From contig CAMNSZ010000018.1 in NCBI GenBank assembly GCA_946557105.1, positions 1 to 54,895 on the forward strand: DNA of 54,895 bases, given 5' to 3'. The notes under the pieces are model-generated. The model worked only from the letters and a program-made list of their open reading frames with translations, did no database searches and had not been told where the DNA came from. Source of the stretch: an uncultured Lachnospiraceae bacterium (GTDB taxonomy: Bacteria; Bacillota; Clostridia; Lachnospirales; Lachnospiraceae). Below, piece after piece: positions 9,110 to 17,710 of the stretch (its first letter is position 1; the number at the start of each line of letters is the position of its first letter). The position numbers were made by a program, and so were the translations under genes.

Positions 9110-9256
9110 CTATATTTTGAACAGCGGCGGAACTTTCAAACGTTTCATCTCGGCACACTCAAAGATATCTTTTATGACGGCTTGTAAACATTTTGCCGTA
9201 AGCTCCTGCCTCCGGCATTTTGGCTGGGAACAGGAACCAAATCTTTTTTTCTGCTT
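9110..9256 (-). other. In-frame open segment after the murG stop
   Basis: Directly after the TAA of murG (9257-9259) the same frame remains open for 48 codons to a TAG at 9110-9112. The conceptual peptide has four cysteines (GSCSQPKCRRQ, AKCLQ, FECAEMKRL) and looks coding-like, with a predicted helix. MurG is already full length without it, so this may be a chance open frame, a lost extension, or the remnant of another gene. Confidence 0.25.
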
Positions 9257-10321
9257 TTATGACTGGGCTTTTGTTAGAAGCTTCATTATTGTGGAGATAG
9301 AGTCCATTTGTCCGCTGCGGCTCATGGCGTCAGAGTAGGTTTGTCTGGTAAAATATAATTCGTGAACCTTGTCGACTAACAGATTAGTAGTTAAGTCGTC
9401 CTCATCAATAACAATGGAAAAGCCCTGTGCTTCAAAGGACTTGGCATTTAAAAGCTGGTCGCCCCTGCTGCTTGCGGAGGGAAGGGGAATCAGGATATTA
9501 GGCTTTTTCAGCGCCAAAAGTTCACATATGGCATTTGCTCCGGCACGGGAAATAACTATGTCCGCCATGGCAAATAAATCCTTGAGCTCCGACTTTACAT
9601 ATTCAAATTGTTTGTAGCCTGAGGTATTTAGCAGTAAATTATCCATCTTATCCTTACCGCATAGGTGCACAATCTGATAGTCCTCCAATAGACGGGGAAG
9701 AGCTTCTCTCACGGCTTTATTTACGTTAGCGGCGCCAAGACTGCCTCCCATCACTAAAATAACGGGTTTGTTGGCGGTAAAACCGCACATGTTCAGTCCC
9801 GCAACTTTGTTGCCCTGTGCCAGTTCTCTACGAATGGGCGAGCCGGTAAGAACGGCTTTATTTTCCGGCAGAAGCTTCATTGTCTCCGGAAAATTGCAGC
9901 AAATTTTGTATGCCGAGGAAATGCATAGCTTATTGGCAAGTCCCGGCGTCATATCCGATTCATGGATAATACAGGGAATGCCCAGAGAAGCCGCCGCGCG
10001 GACGACGGGAACGCTGACAAAGCCTCCCTTGGAAAATACTACGTCAGGCTTAAATTCCTTCAGATATTTGCGTGCTTCGGAAAAGCCTTTTATAACGCGA
10101 AAGGGATCAGTGAGGTTTTTTATATCCAGATAACGGCGGAATTTGCCGGTTGAAATGCCCACATAGGGAATATTAAAGTCTGCTATCAGCTTTTTCTCAA
10201 TACCGTCATAAGAACCCATATATGTAATTTCATAACCGGCTTCGGTAAGTGAGGGCAGTAAGGCGATATTGGGGGTTACATGTCCGGCAGTGCCGCCTCC
10301 CGTTAAAACAATTCTTTTCAT
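9257..10321 (-). CDS. murG: MurG, lipid II-forming GlcNAc transferase
   Basis: A 354-residue glycosyltransferase, the usual MurG length. It transfers GlcNAc from UDP-GlcNAc to lipid I at the inner face of the membrane, completing lipid II. The N-terminal loop GGGTAGHVTPNIAL and the second-domain VMGGSLGAANVN and SRAGANAICELLALKKPNILIPLP motifs (UDP-GlcNAc site) are all present. It stands outside a division and cell-wall cluster, with no mur or fts neighbours, so it may be a second copy in the genome. GGAGG precedes the ATG. Confidence 0.92.
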   Translation of the reverse strand: MKRIVLTGGGTAGHVTPNIALLPSLTEAGYEITYMGSYDGIEKKLIADFNIPYVGISTGKFRRYLDIKNLTDPFRVIKGFSEARKYLKEFKPDVVFSKGGFVSVPVVRAAASLGIPCIIHESDMTPGLANKLCISSAYKICCNFPETMKLLPENKAVLTGSPIRRELAQGNKVAGLNMCGFTANKPVILVMGGSLGAANVNKAVREALPRLLEDYQIVHLCGKDKMDNLLLNTSGYKQFEYVKSELKDLFAMADIVISRAGANAICELLALKKPNILIPLPSASSRGDQLLNAKSFEAQGFSIVIDEDDLTTNLLVDKVHELYFTRQTYSDAMSRSGQMDSISTIMKLLTKAQS

Positions 10322-10360
10322 AAAATCCTCCAGCCTTTATATGTTCATTATATGCAGAGA

Positions 10361-10611
10361 TTAAATCATACTTTCCAGCGCTTTTGCCAGATGGTCGGAA
10401 CAGGAGGATTTAACATCGCATCGGATGTCCTTTAGTCTGCTAATGGCTTTCTTGGCGTCATTCCTATGTTACCGTTACAGCCTCCCGTAAATTTTATCGA
10501 ATCAATCACACTGTCTTTAGGTTCAATGTCGATTGAAGTGGAACAGATCTTTTTGCCTAATAATATTTTATAAACAATCCACCGTTTTATAAGTCCTGTT
10601 TTTATAATCAA
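10361..10611 (-). pseudogene. Broken TSCPD-domain (TIGR03905-like) gene
   Basis: Two minus-strand frames together spell a TSCPD-domain protein. One frame gives KKICSTSIDIE...SIKFTGGCNGN and, after a break near 10462, another frame gives AISRLKDIRCDVKSS and CSDHLAKALESMI ending at 10361. From memory of the family, about a dozen residues normally lie between GGCNGN and the last helix, so a deletion that also shifts the frame is the likely lesion. Intact members are about 80-residue Cys-rich proteins related to the ribonucleotide-reductase tail. The N-terminal end (a TTG at 10611) is uncertain. Confidence 0.6.
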
Positions 10612-10679
10612 GTATTATAGCATAAACGGGGAAATTATGCAATGAGCGGCAGGGATTCTATATTACTTATTCATAACAA

Positions 10680-10750
10680 ATTGATAATTCATCAATACTT
10701 ATTTATTGATAATTTGTGAATTGATGAATGATCAATTTGTATTGTATAAT
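10680..10750 (+). promoter_or_regulatory. Promoter with two palindromic operators
   Basis: A good promoter, TTGATG (10721-10726), 18-nt spacer, TATAAT (10745-10750), drives the gene at 10806. Two palindromes of the form ATTGAT-N5-ATCAAT lie at 10680-10696 and 10720-10736. Their centres are exactly 40 bp apart, about four helical turns, and the second covers the -35 box. A half-site sits between them (10705-10710). The two flanking blocks also form a 21-bp inverted repeat with one mismatch. The likely repressor is the TetR gene just downstream, now broken. Confidence 0.7.
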
Positions 10751-10805
10751 ATCATGCAGAATATTTTAGATAAGGCACGATGCCGGTTCACAAAGGAGGC
10801 AATTT

Positions 10806-11297
10806 ATGTTTCGGGAAATGCGCAGAATAAAGCAGGAGTTGACACAAAAGGAGAATATTGAAGTATTGAACAGAAAAACCTCGGGAGTTCTTGCCTTGAT
10901 GGGAGACGAGGGTTATCCATACGCCGTACCTTTAAATTATGTGTATTATGACAATAAAATTTATTTTCATGCAGCGAAGAGCGGTCACAAAATAGACGCA
11001 GTGAGGAAGCACGGAAAGGCGTCCTTTTGTGTAATTGATTATGAGCAGATAGTTCCCAAAGAGTATACGGCATACTATCGCAGCGTTATTGCATTTGGAG
11101 AAATACATGTCATAGAAGATGAAAAAGAAATACAGTCAGCCATTGAAATACTTGCGGCAAAATTTATGCCAAAGGACAGAGAGGGCTGCCTGCAGGAAAT
11201 AGAGAGGGCATGGGGAAGGCTTTGTATGCTTGAGCTTTCTATCGAGCATATGACGGGTAAGGAGGCCATCGAGCTTGTCCGTGAAAAGAGCCTATAG
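10806..11297 (+). CDS. Pyridoxamine 5'-phosphate oxidase-fold protein (NimA-like)
   Basis: A 163-residue flavin-binding-type protein of the split-barrel family related to nitroimidazole reductases and pyridoxamine phosphate oxidase. Typical segments are GVLALMGDEGYPYAVPLNYVY, KIYFHAAKSGHKIDAV and the later ASFCVIDYE strand. Members bind FMN or haem and reduce small molecules. The substrate is unknown. AAAGGAGG lies before the ATG. The gene is controlled by the double operator upstream and leads an operon with the broken TetR gene, the SDR gene and an acyltransferase remnant. Confidence 0.85.
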   Translation: MFREMRRIKQELTQKENIEVLNRKTSGVLALMGDEGYPYAVPLNYVYYDNKIYFHAAKSGHKIDAVRKHGKASFCVIDYEQIVPKEYTAYYRSVIAFGEIHVIEDEKEIQSAIEILAAKFMPKDREGCLQEIERAWGRLCMLELSIEHMTGKEAIELVREKSL

Positions 11298-11344
11298 GGT
11301 GAGAGCAGAGCTTCCCTGCGGTACTGTTATCAGAGGGAGAAATT

Positions 11345-11884
11345 ATGCCGTAATCGCAAAAACGGTGTCAGGAAATCCGTGAGGAAACTCGTTTTAAAAT
11401 GTTAAAGGATTCGATGCTTTATTTTGCTAAAAACGACTTTGCAGGAACAAGGATAGGTGATTTGGCAAAGCATATAGGTATCGGGCAAGACACTCTTTAT
11501 GTCTATGTCAAATCAAGGGAGGAGCTGTTCAGTGAAATTTTTGCATTAGCAAACAGCAGTAAAGATATAGAGGATTTGAAAATACTTATGCAAGATGATG
11601 TTTATGCGGCAAAGATTGCGTTAAATACGCAGTTAATGCTTGAGAAGAAAGATTTTGTTTCTGTAGAGGCAACCTATTGGTCAGAATTATATCAAATGAC
11701 AGAAAAGATTATTAAGCAGGAATAAAAGGAGGGGAGCGTTGTAGAGGGGCTGCCAATAAAATTAGCGGATTACTATTGGGGCGTCGTTTATCTCTATGCG
11801 CTCAAAAGGTTATTTACAACAAAGAATGAAATGATTTCAGAAGAAGATTTGTCAAGGGTTTTGCTGAAGAATGAGAGGAGTTAA
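11345..11884 (+). pseudogene. TetR-family regulator with two in-frame stop codons
   Basis: From the ATG at 11345 (AGGGAGA 5 nt upstream) one frame spans 179 codons and reads as a complete TetR regulator, but TAA codons interrupt it at codon 3 (11351-11353) and at 11723-11725. The HTH region reads TRIGDLAKHIGIGQDTLYVY. After the second stop the frame continues as EGLPIKLADYYWGVVYLYAL, a normal TetR C-terminus, to the stop at 11882. An internal ATG at 11399 would give 108 residues with a truncated HTH domain. The gene is probably dead, leaving its operators unoccupied. Confidence 0.8.
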
Positions 11885-11891
11885 AATCTAT

Positions 11892-12653
11892 ATGAAAAAA
11901 ATTGCCATTGTAACGGGCGCTTCCGGCGGTATGGGTCAAGTATTTGTGCAGGAGCTGGCAAAGGAAGCTCTTGATGAAATATGGATAATCGGAAGAAACG
12001 AGCAGCGGCTTCTTGCACTGAAAAACCAATTCGGCGAGAAAATTACGCCTATATGTAAGGATTTGACAAAAAACGCAGACGTGTTATCCCTTTCGGACAT
12101 ACTGAAAAAACAAAATCCGTCTGTCTTGTGGTTAGTAAATAATGCCGGAATGGCAAGAATGGCCCCTTCAAGGGAGCTTCCTCTTTCAGAAATAGAACAG
12201 ACAATAGACTTAAATTGTAAAGCTCCTGCCGCTCTTATTAATATTTGCGCTCCGTTTATGGTAGAGGGAACCAAAATACTTAATGTTTCCTCCGCTTCTG
12301 CGTTTCAGCCTGTGCCGTATATCAATTTATATGCTGCCACAAAGGCATTTGAGCGCAGCTATTCGCGAGCTCTTAACGCAGAATTAAAGCCTTGCGGGAT
12401 TACGGTAACTGCGGTCTGCCCAAGCTGGGTAGATACGGATATGCTGTCAAAAGTAATTAACGGTAAAAGGGTACGTTTTCCGGGAATTGTCGCTCCCGAA
12501 AAAGTTGTGAGGAAAGCAATAAAGGACGCAAAAAAAGGCAGGGATATGTCAGTCTGCTCTTTTTATGTAAAGTGTCAGCATTTAAATGTAAAGCTGCTGC
12601 CTCAAGGACTGACAATGAAAATCTGGATGCGTGGCGTAAAAAAATATTTGTGA
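11892..12653 (+). CDS. Short-chain dehydrogenase/reductase
   Basis: A 253-residue SDR. The cofactor loop TGASGGMG is at residues 8-15, the NNAG motif is near 84, a catalytic Ser lies in VSSASAF, and the active-site YAATK follows at about 150. These are all features of a classical NAD(P)H-dependent oxidoreductase. The start is the ATG at 11892 because the Rossmann strand follows at once. An upstream ATG at 11871 overlaps the TetR stop. It is intact within an otherwise decaying operon; the partner genes (TetR and acyltransferase) suggest a role in making or reducing a lipid-like compound. Confidence 0.88.
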   Translation: MKKIAIVTGASGGMGQVFVQELAKEALDEIWIIGRNEQRLLALKNQFGEKITPICKDLTKNADVLSLSDILKKQNPSVLWLVNNAGMARMAPSRELPLSEIEQTIDLNCKAPAALINICAPFMVEGTKILNVSSASAFQPVPYINLYAATKAFERSYSRALNAELKPCGITVTAVCPSWVDTDMLSKVINGKRVRFPGIVAPEKVVRKAIKDAKKGRDMSVCSFYVKCQHLNVKLLPQGLTMKIWMRGVKKYL

Positions 12654-12659
12654 GGGAAA

Positions 12660-13032
12660 ATGAAAAAAACCGTTTGCTATAGACAAGGGAGAATTAGTAA
12701 GAACCTTTGTTATCTATTGTGGTGTCCATAATAAGTACTGGGAGACATTTTCTTCTGACGTAGCTTACGCAACCCTATTCGTTAAGGAAACGGAGCAGAT
12801 AATAGAGAAGGAAAAGAAAATCGGCTGTTCCGGCAATAGCTATCTTGTAATTATGTTTTTGCTGAATGCCTACGGCTGCTATTCTGACCGGTTAGCGGAA
12901 CAAACCGGAAAAATAACGGGATATATGGGCGAGACAAGGGATTTAGGCATTTCTACCGTTAATGAGGAAATGACATTTTCGTTTCGTAATATGGTTAGAC
13001 GTGAAGAAATGTCTGCCGCAACTATTCGTTAA
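12660..13032 (+). pseudogene. Remnant of a condensation-type (alcohol acetyltransferase-like) acyltransferase
   Basis: An ATG at 12660 with GAGGG upstream opens a frame that fails after a run of seven As. Removing one A gives 125 residues to the stop at 13030. The corrected frame contains KPFAIDKGELVRTFVIYCG, ETEQIIEKEKKIGCSGNSYL, AEQTGKITGYMGETRDLGIS and VNEEMTFSFRNM. From memory these match separated blocks of condensation-domain-like acyltransferases of about 400 residues. The HHxxxDG catalytic block is missing. I read it as a frameshifted, several-times deleted pseudogene. Family assignment is moderate. Confidence 0.5.
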
Positions 13033-13233
13033 TATAGTCAAACCATACTTTGAAGGCCCCAAAACTGAATTATTGTATAAAAATATGAGAAATCAATCTT
13101 AAAATTTATACATTTGTTATATTGAATAAATAAAAATACTTTGATAATCTATTCTCGTCACTTGCAATTACGGGTGGGGGTTATAAGTCCTTTCCGGCAA
13201 CTGATAAAATTTTTTATAGAAAAGAGGAAAAGT

Positions 13234-13914
13234 ATGAAAAAGAAAATAGCTATGTTAATGTTGGCTGTCACTTTGGTTATGACAGCATGCGGAAGCGATG
13301 CAAAGACAGGAAGCTCTGATCCGAAGAGCTCTGTGGAACAAGGGAATGAAGATGCAGACGATTCCAAGGAAGCAAAAGAGTATACCGTTGGTAAGTACAC
13401 GGATACAGGTTATGAGTCCGAATATATGGGATTTCGTTTTACCACGCCTGAAGGCTGTACGCTGATGACTCAGGAGCAGCTGCTTCAGCTGGCAGGAGTT
13501 ACTATCGACGTTCTTGCCGACGACTTTGACGAGCAGATGACAGAGCATGCGAAGAATGCAATGATATATGAGTTATTTGCAGCTTATGAAAGTACCACAA
13601 CAAATGTTAACGTAATTCTTCAGCCTACTGATACTTCTTCCATTACATTGGATCAGGTAATTGATGCTTCCGTTCAGCAGCTTGAGGCTATGACTGCAAT
13701 GGATTGTACCGTTTCCGACGAGCGTTCTACAGTGACTATCGCAGGTCAGGAATATGCAAAGCTGTCTGTAGATACCGTGGCAAACGGCGCTTCTCTTAAG
13801 CAGGAGGTTTACATTGCACTTTTGCCTGACAGAATGGTAAACATAACCTTTACTTATACAGAGGGTAATGAAGCAGAAAGAGATGCTCTTCTGGCTGCAT
13901 TTACTGAGTTATAA
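13234..13914 (+). CDS. Secreted lipoprotein of unknown function
   Basis: A 226-residue lipoprotein. The signal peptide MKKKIAMLMLAVTLVMTAC ends in a lipobox-like MTAC with the lipid Cys at 19, followed by a Ser/Asp/Glu-rich linker (about 20-55) and a folded domain that starts YTVGKYTDTGYESEYMGFRF and ends with the beta strands RMVNITFTYTEG. The domain resembles small extracellular stress-type domains of Lachnospiraceae lipoproteins, but I cannot name it. The start is the ATG at 13234 behind AGAGG. It is a single gene, ended by the terminator at 13995. Confidence 0.75.
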   Translation: MKKKIAMLMLAVTLVMTACGSDAKTGSSDPKSSVEQGNEDADDSKEAKEYTVGKYTDTGYESEYMGFRFTTPEGCTLMTQEQLLQLAGVTIDVLADDFDEQMTEHAKNAMIYELFAAYESTTTNVNVILQPTDTSSITLDQVIDASVQQLEAMTAMDCTVSDERSTVTIAGQEYAKLSVDTVANGASLKQEVYIALLPDRMVNITFTYTEGNEAERDALLAAFTEL

Positions 13915-13994
13915 TTAGTAAATGCCGTTTCTCGCAACAGAATTGAGAATGAACGGGTAGTGCTATATCTACAAAAAAATAAAAATATTTTATA

Positions 13995-14032
13995 GGAGTC
14001 TTGTATATACAAGGCTCCTTTTGTCGTTTTTT
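13995..14032 (+). terminator. Intrinsic terminator after the lipoprotein gene
   Basis: The dyad GGAGTCTTG...CAAGGCTCC (13995-14018, one mismatched pair) is followed by TTTTGTCGTTTTTT. It is 80 nt past the lipoprotein stop and is a convincing terminator. Confidence 0.85.
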
Positions 14033-14100
14033 ATTATAAAACGACGATGAATAATCGTACAAAATAGACATTATATGCGTTATACTTAAGATAAATTAAT

Positions 14101-14130
14101 TTAGTAAAATTTAGTATAATTTAGTAAAGG
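14101..14130 (+). repeat. Three tandem 10-bp repeats in a promoter region
   Basis: TTAGTAAAAT, TTAGTATAAT and TTAGTAAAGG follow one another exactly (period 10). The middle copy contains a TATAAT -10 box and the last runs into the ribosome site of the gene at 14140. A 10-bp period places A/T tracts on one face of the helix and could bend the DNA, or the copies may be regulator half-sites. Confidence 0.5.
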
Positions 14131-14139
14131 GGAATGATT

Positions 14140-14862
14140 ATGTTTGATATTTTTAAGGAAGAGAAGTGGATAACAATCGCCATGTTGTTATTTTTTAGTT
14201 TTAGTATTTTGATAAGAATTTTTTTAGGAATGTTGTTGCACAATATGATTAAAGAAACAGATAACATGGTGATTACAAAAAATAAGCTTTTGCGTCAATG
14301 CAAGCTTAAATTTGCAAATTGTTATCAGCTCAACAACGGTGTGGCAAATATTCCTGTTTTTGTGGACAAGTTTATAAGCAGACTTGCGCTGGGTCATATA
14401 TCCTTTGAAGGTTTATACCACCTTTCGGGTCAAAGCATGCTGCTCTCGGTGGTATGCGCGGGCATAGGCGTTAGTAAAAGTATTGCCTCCGGAAAAATGC
14501 TGGGAGAAATTCTTCCGTTTTATATAGTAAGCTTTGCGGGCTTGTATGCTTATTTTTCTATTTCTACGGTTGTAGATATAAAGGGGAAAAAGCGCATTCT
14601 AAGAGTGAATCTGGTAGATTATCTGGAGAATCATCTTTCGGCTAAAATAGACGTTACACAGGATGATATGGATATGCTCTTTGGAAAAGAAAAGCAAAAG
14701 CAGGGAGCGGGCAGACAAAAAACAAGAAATCAATATGGCAGGCGTACTGTTGAGCTTATGCCTATCAGTGCGGCTAAGGTGGAGACGACTCCGGAGCAGG
14801 ATAATTTTAAGCTTGACGAGGATGAGCTGGAGGATCTGTTAAAGGAATTTTTAACCATTTAA
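14140..14862 (+). CDS. Unknown membrane protein
   Basis: A 240-residue protein I do not recognise. One N-terminal transmembrane helix (about 12-35) precedes a cytoplasmic or extracytoplasmic stretch (about 40-95). Two more hydrophobic segments (about 98-115 and 122-143) come before a long hydrophilic tail rich in Lys, Gln and Glu that ends in an acidic helix (LDEDELEDLLKEFL). The start at 14140 is preferred because AAAGGGG lies 7 nt before it; an ATG at 14134 is too close. It is transcribed ahead of pgi but pgi has its own promoter. Confidence 0.65.
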   Translation: MFDIFKEEKWITIAMLLFFSFSILIRIFLGMLLHNMIKETDNMVITKNKLLRQCKLKFANCYQLNNGVANIPVFVDKFISRLALGHISFEGLYHLSGQSMLLSVVCAGIGVSKSIASGKMLGEILPFYIVSFAGLYAYFSISTVVDIKGKKRILRVNLVDYLENHLSAKIDVTQDDMDMLFGKEKQKQGAGRQKTRNQYGRRTVELMPISAAKVETTPEQDNFKLDEDELEDLLKEFLTI

Positions 14863-14875
14863 CCCAAAAAGTATC

Positions 14876-14904
14876 TTGAATTTGCCATATATGTTTGCTA
14901 CACT
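14876..14904 (+). promoter_or_regulatory. Promoter of pgi
   Basis: TTGAAT (14876-14881), a 17-nt spacer and TACACT (14899-14904) form a sigma-A-type promoter about 80 nt upstream of the pgi start. Confidence 0.5.
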
Positions 14905-14982
14905 GAAATATAGAAACGCTTGTTTCAGGTGTGAATCAGGCAATAACAGAAACGCCGCTTGGCGGCAGAAATGAGGGTAATT

Positions 14983-16335
14983 ATGAGTAAACGGGTGGCA
15001 TTTGATTATTCTAAGGCAGATTCTTTTATTTCGGCGGAAGAAGTAGGTTACATGAAAAAGCTTGCATTAGACGCCAAGGAGGTATTAGTCTCAAGAAGCG
15101 GTGCGGGCAATGATTTTTTAGGCTGGATTGACCTGCCTGTAGACTATGATAAGCAGGAATTTGCCAGAATTAAGGATGCGGCAAAAAGAATCCAGAGTGA
15201 TTCGGAGGTGCTTCTGGTTATCGGTATCGGAGGTTCCTATCTGGGAGCGCGGGCTGCGATTGAATTTTTAGGACATAGCTTCTTCAATGTGGTTGACAAA
15301 AGCGTGCGCAAGGCGCCTGAGATTTATTTCTGCGGCAATTCCATCAGTTCTACTTATTTAAAGCATTTGATGGACGTGGTGGGAGACAGGGATTTCTCCA
15401 TAAATATGATTTCCAAATCCGGCACGACTACGGAGCCGGCAATAGCTTTCCGTGTATTTAAGGCAAAGCTTGAGGAGAAGTACGGTAAGGAGGGCGCTGC
15501 AAAAAGGATTTATGCGACCACTGATAAGGCGAAGGGAAGTCTTAAGAATCTTGCCGACGAGGAAGGATATGAGACCTTTGTGGTACCCGACGACGTAGGC
15601 GGACGGTTCTCCGTTCTCACCGCAGTGGGGCTGCTTCCCATCGCAGTAAGCGGAGCTGATATTGACAAGCTTATGGAAGGCGCTGCAAGTGGAAGAAAGC
15701 GTGCTCTGGAAAATGAGTTTGAGGATAATGACGCCCTGCAGTATGCGGCGCTTCGCAATATTCTTTTGAGAAAGGGCAAGTGCGTGGAAATTCTTGCTAA
15801 TTATGAGCCTGCCGTGCATTATATCAACGAGTGGTGGAAGCAGCTTTACGGAGAGAGCGAGGGCAAGGATAAAAAGGGGCTTTACCCTGCCAGCGTGGAT
15901 TTAACCACCGATTTGCATTCCATGGGTCAGTTTATTCAGGACGGCGCCCGTATCATGTTTGAGACTGTGATAAATGTGGAGCAGTCCAGAGAGGAAATTA
16001 TTATCGGCGAAGAGCCGGTGGATTTGGACGGGTTGAATTACCTTGCGGGTAAAAGTGTGGATTTTGTCAACAAGAGCGCTATGAACGGTACTATTTTGGC
16101 GCATACCGATGGACAGGTGCCTAACTTCATTGTGAATGTGCCTGAGGTAAACGAGTTTTATCTGGGAGAGCTTTTCTACTTCTTTGAGTTTGCCTGCGGT
16201 ATCAGCGGTTATCTGCTGGGCGTCAATCCCTTTAACCAGCCCGGCGTGGAGAGCTACAAGAAAAATATGTTTGCGCTGCTGGGCAAGCCCGGATATGAGG
16301 AACAAAGAGAAGAATTGTTGAAGAGATTATCATAA
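14983..16335 (+). CDS. pgi: Glucose-6-phosphate isomerase
   Basis: A 450-residue enzyme interconverting glucose 6-phosphate and fructose 6-phosphate in glycolysis. The length equals that of Bacillus-type GPI. Visible hallmarks are [34 protein letters not shown] (phosphate-binding SIS motif), [16 protein letters not shown] with the signature Arg, and the C-terminal [14 protein letters not shown] with the catalytic Lys. The start at 14983 is set by GAGGG 6 nt before. An in-frame TTG 24 nt upstream is less likely. It is ended by the terminator at 16387. Confidence 0.97.
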   Translation: MSKRVAFDYSKADSFISAEEVGYMKKLALDAKEVLVSRSGAGNDFLGWIDLPVDYDKQEFARIKDAAKRIQSDSEVLLVIGIGGSYLGARAAIEFLGHSFFNVVDKSVRKAPEIYFCGNSISSTYLKHLMDVVGDRDFSINMISKSGTTTEPAIAFRVFKAKLEEKYGKEGAAKRIYATTDKAKGSLKNLADEEGYETFVVPDDVGGRFSVLTAVGLLPIAVSGADIDKLMEGAASGRKRALENEFEDNDALQYAALRNILLRKGKCVEILANYEPAVHYINEWWKQLYGESEGKDKKGLYPASVDLTTDLHSMGQFIQDGARIMFETVINVEQSREEIIIGEEPVDLDGLNYLAGKSVDFVNKSAMNGTILAHTDGQVPNFIVNVPEVNEFYLGELFYFFEFACGISGYLLGVNPFNQPGVESYKKNMFALLGKPGYEEQREELLKRLS

Positions 16336-16386
16336 GGCATTAAATATATAGCTGCTGACGGCTATATATTACAAAACGAATGATGC

Positions 16387-16428
16387 AAAACCTGTGAAAG
16401 AAATACAATAACTTTCACAGGTTTTTGT
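16387..16428 (+). terminator. Intrinsic terminator after pgi
   Basis: AAAACCTGTGAAAG (16387-16400) pairs with CTTTCACAGGTTTT (16412-16425), and the descending arm runs into a TTTTTG tail. This is a classic bidirectional-looking terminator. Confidence 0.88.
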
Positions 16429-16500
16429 AAGAATAAGGCTCGGATTCAATGATTCGGATATCTGAGTAAGCGCCTGTAGTCACAGGCAGATGGGAGACAT

Positions 16501-17463
16501 ATGAGGATAGTAGTATTAGAGAGAAACAGCGCCGGAACAGACATTTCCATGGAGTGCTTTCTTGATTTCGGGGATGTTACATTTTATCCCAATACCATAA
16601 CCGTGGAGGAGGTAAGGGAGAGGGTAAAGAACGCGGATATCGTGATTGCAAATAAGTCTCCCTTTTGTGAGGAAACCTTAAAGGACGCAAAGAATTTAAA
16701 GCTCATTTGCGAGCTTGCCACGGGCTATGACAATTGTGATCTGGCTTATTGTAAATCCAGAGGGATTAAAGTAGTAAATGTAGTGGATTATTCCACTGCA
16801 ATGGTGGCACAGCACACCTTTACCCTCGCATTGGCGCTCAGTCAGAAGCTGCCATATTATGACACATATGTCAAATCCGGCGCCTATAGCGCTCAGGACC
16901 GTTTTTCTAATTTTGACGTTCCCTTTTATGAGCTGGAGGGTAAGACATGGGGAATTGTGGGCATGGGGAATATCGGAAGAAGAGTGGCGCAGATAGCCAC
17001 GGCCTTTGGCTGCAAAGTGATTTTCCATTCCGTAACCGGAAAAAGCAAATGCAAGGATTACCTTATGGTAGATAAGAATACACTGCTTACGGAGAGCGAT
17101 TTTTTGTCTCTTCACTGCCCCTTAAGCGAGCTGACTCGTGATTTCATTGACAGGGAGGCATTAAGGAGGATGAAAAAAACGGCAGTTTTAATTAATGTCG
17201 CGAGGGGTCGTGTGGTAAATAATACGGCTCTTTATGAAGCGTTGGAGGCAGAAGAAATTCAGGCGGCAGGCTTGGATGTGGTGGAGAGGGAGCCGCTTGA
17301 GGCTTCTAATCCTTTAAGCAGGCTTCAGGACAGCAACCGACTTATTATTACGCCCCATCTTGCATGGGCAAGCGTGGAGGCGAGAACCAGATGTGTGGAA
17401 GGCGTGTATAAAAATATTGAGGCATTTTTGCGGGGCGAAGACAGGAATTTGGTGAATCCATAA
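16501..17463 (+). CDS. D-2-hydroxyacid dehydrogenase
   Basis: A 320-residue NAD-dependent dehydrogenase of the D-isomer family (hydroxypyruvate reductase/glycerate dehydrogenase-like). The Rossmann fingerprint GIVGMGNIGRRVAQIA is at about 151-166. The substrate-binding and catalytic Arg lies in INVARGRVVN, the Glu in VVEREPLE and the His in ITPHLAWAS, so the catalytic triad is complete. The likely reaction is interconversion of a 2-keto acid and its D-2-hydroxy acid; the exact substrate is not set by sequence. GGGAG precedes the ATG. It is a single gene. Confidence 0.9.
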   Translation: MRIVVLERNSAGTDISMECFLDFGDVTFYPNTITVEEVRERVKNADIVIANKSPFCEETLKDAKNLKLICELATGYDNCDLAYCKSRGIKVVNVVDYSTAMVAQHTFTLALALSQKLPYYDTYVKSGAYSAQDRFSNFDVPFYELEGKTWGIVGMGNIGRRVAQIATAFGCKVIFHSVTGKSKCKDYLMVDKNTLLTESDFLSLHCPLSELTRDFIDREALRRMKKTAVLINVARGRVVNNTALYEALEAEEIQAAGLDVVEREPLEASNPLSRLQDSNRLIITPHLAWASVEARTRCVEGVYKNIEAFLRGEDRNLVNP

Positions 17464-17710
17464 TATTTTGCCGGTTATTTATTTTTACGGGAAATATGCA
17501 TAACGGTGGCGTTGGTATTTATTGGAGGGCGTTTTGAGGTTTTTGTTTGTAATTATTTAAAAGTTTACTTATAATAACGAAGTATATCCCATAAGATAAA
17601 ATGTAAGAAAAGACGGATGCGCTTTGTGTTTTCGCACTGCCTGACATAAAGCTGCCCGGTATGAATTTAGTAGACTGAGTTAGAGAGGCAGTGCAGAAAT
17701 GGGGATTATT

